Shown one piece after another: positions 12,514 to 12,586 of a stretch of 12,586 nucleotides of DNA (the first letter of the stretch is position 1; each line of letters begins with the position of its first letter). The DNA is taken from NCBI GenBank assembly GCA_023438115.1, contig JAEZEB010000296.1:1-12586 (forward strand), read 5' to 3'. Both the position numbers and the translations under genes were made by a program. This DNA comes from Pseudomonadota bacterium (GTDB lineage Bacteria > Pseudomonadota > Gammaproteobacteria > Burkholderiales > Burkholderiaceae_C). The notes under the pieces are model-generated. The model was not told the DNA's origin, made no database searches, and saw nothing but the letters and a program-made list of their open reading frames with translations.

Positions 12514-12586
12514 ATGGACAAGGTCATCGTTTACGTGGACGACCCGGCTTACGCGCGCCAGCGCATGCCGGCGGCGGGGCGGGGCC
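12514..12586 (+). CDS. 5' end of a small hypothetical protein gene; cut by the window edge
   Basis: The ATG at 12514 has a good ribosome site (AAAGGA, 12501-12506) and starts 18 bp after the TerC stop, so it may be in the same transcript. The visible 24 codons begin MDKVIVYVDDPAYARQ and stay open to the edge. Similar short uncharacterised proteins starting MDKVIVYVDD occur in Burkholderiales as far as I recall. No function can be given. Confidence 0.65.
   Translation, partial: MDKVIVYVDDPAYARQRMPAAGRG

Overview
The window is 12.6 kb of very GC-rich chromosomal DNA, densely packed with genes on both strands. It looks like a betaproteobacterium of the order Burkholderiales, probably Comamonadaceae (Ramlibacter or Variovorax type). 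That placement is inferred from base composition, a stand-alone RfaE2 coupled to a ferritin-like protein, a DUF3717/DUF1289 protein, YaeQ, and a riboswitch-TerC pair; it was not tested by any search. I see no tRNA, rRNA, CRISPR array, prophage or insertion sequence.

Layout, left to right. Positions 1-3174 hold the tail of a probable efflux adaptor, translationally coupled to an RND efflux pump (+). Positions 3222-4649 hold an OpgB-like phosphoglycerol transferase (+). It is convergent with a minus-strand cluster: an ECF41-type sigma factor (4663-5544) with its own ECF41-type promoter, rfaE2 (5590-6069), and a diiron ferritin-like protein (6066-6932). A divergent periplasmic glutathione peroxidase follows (7098-7658, +). 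A 371-bp gene-free stretch rich in hairpins (7659-8029) separates it from a YibF-like glutathione S-transferase (8030-8644, -). Divergent from that gene are purB and yaeQ (8782-10726, +). A head-to-head REP-type doublet (10736-10829) lies between yaeQ and a minus-strand pair of small cysteine-motif proteins (10842-11539). Divergent from that pair, a yybP-ykoY manganese riboswitch (11609-11704) leads into a TerC/YkoY-family metal exporter (11809-12495) and the first codons of another gene.

Most genes are housekeeping or envelope and stress functions: efflux, glucan decoration, LPS heptose activation, peroxide detoxification and manganese balance. The most interesting signals are regulatory. 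(1) The sigma gene has an exact TGTCACA-N16-CGTC promoter placed so close to its ATG that the transcript should be leaderless, and it lacks the usual ECF41 partner oxidoreductase/decarboxylase gene. (2) In the Mn riboswitch, the 3' strand of helix P1 can pair instead with a downstream hairpin. (3) There is a REP doublet. (4) There is a structured intergenic region of unknown role. No wholly new protein system is evident.
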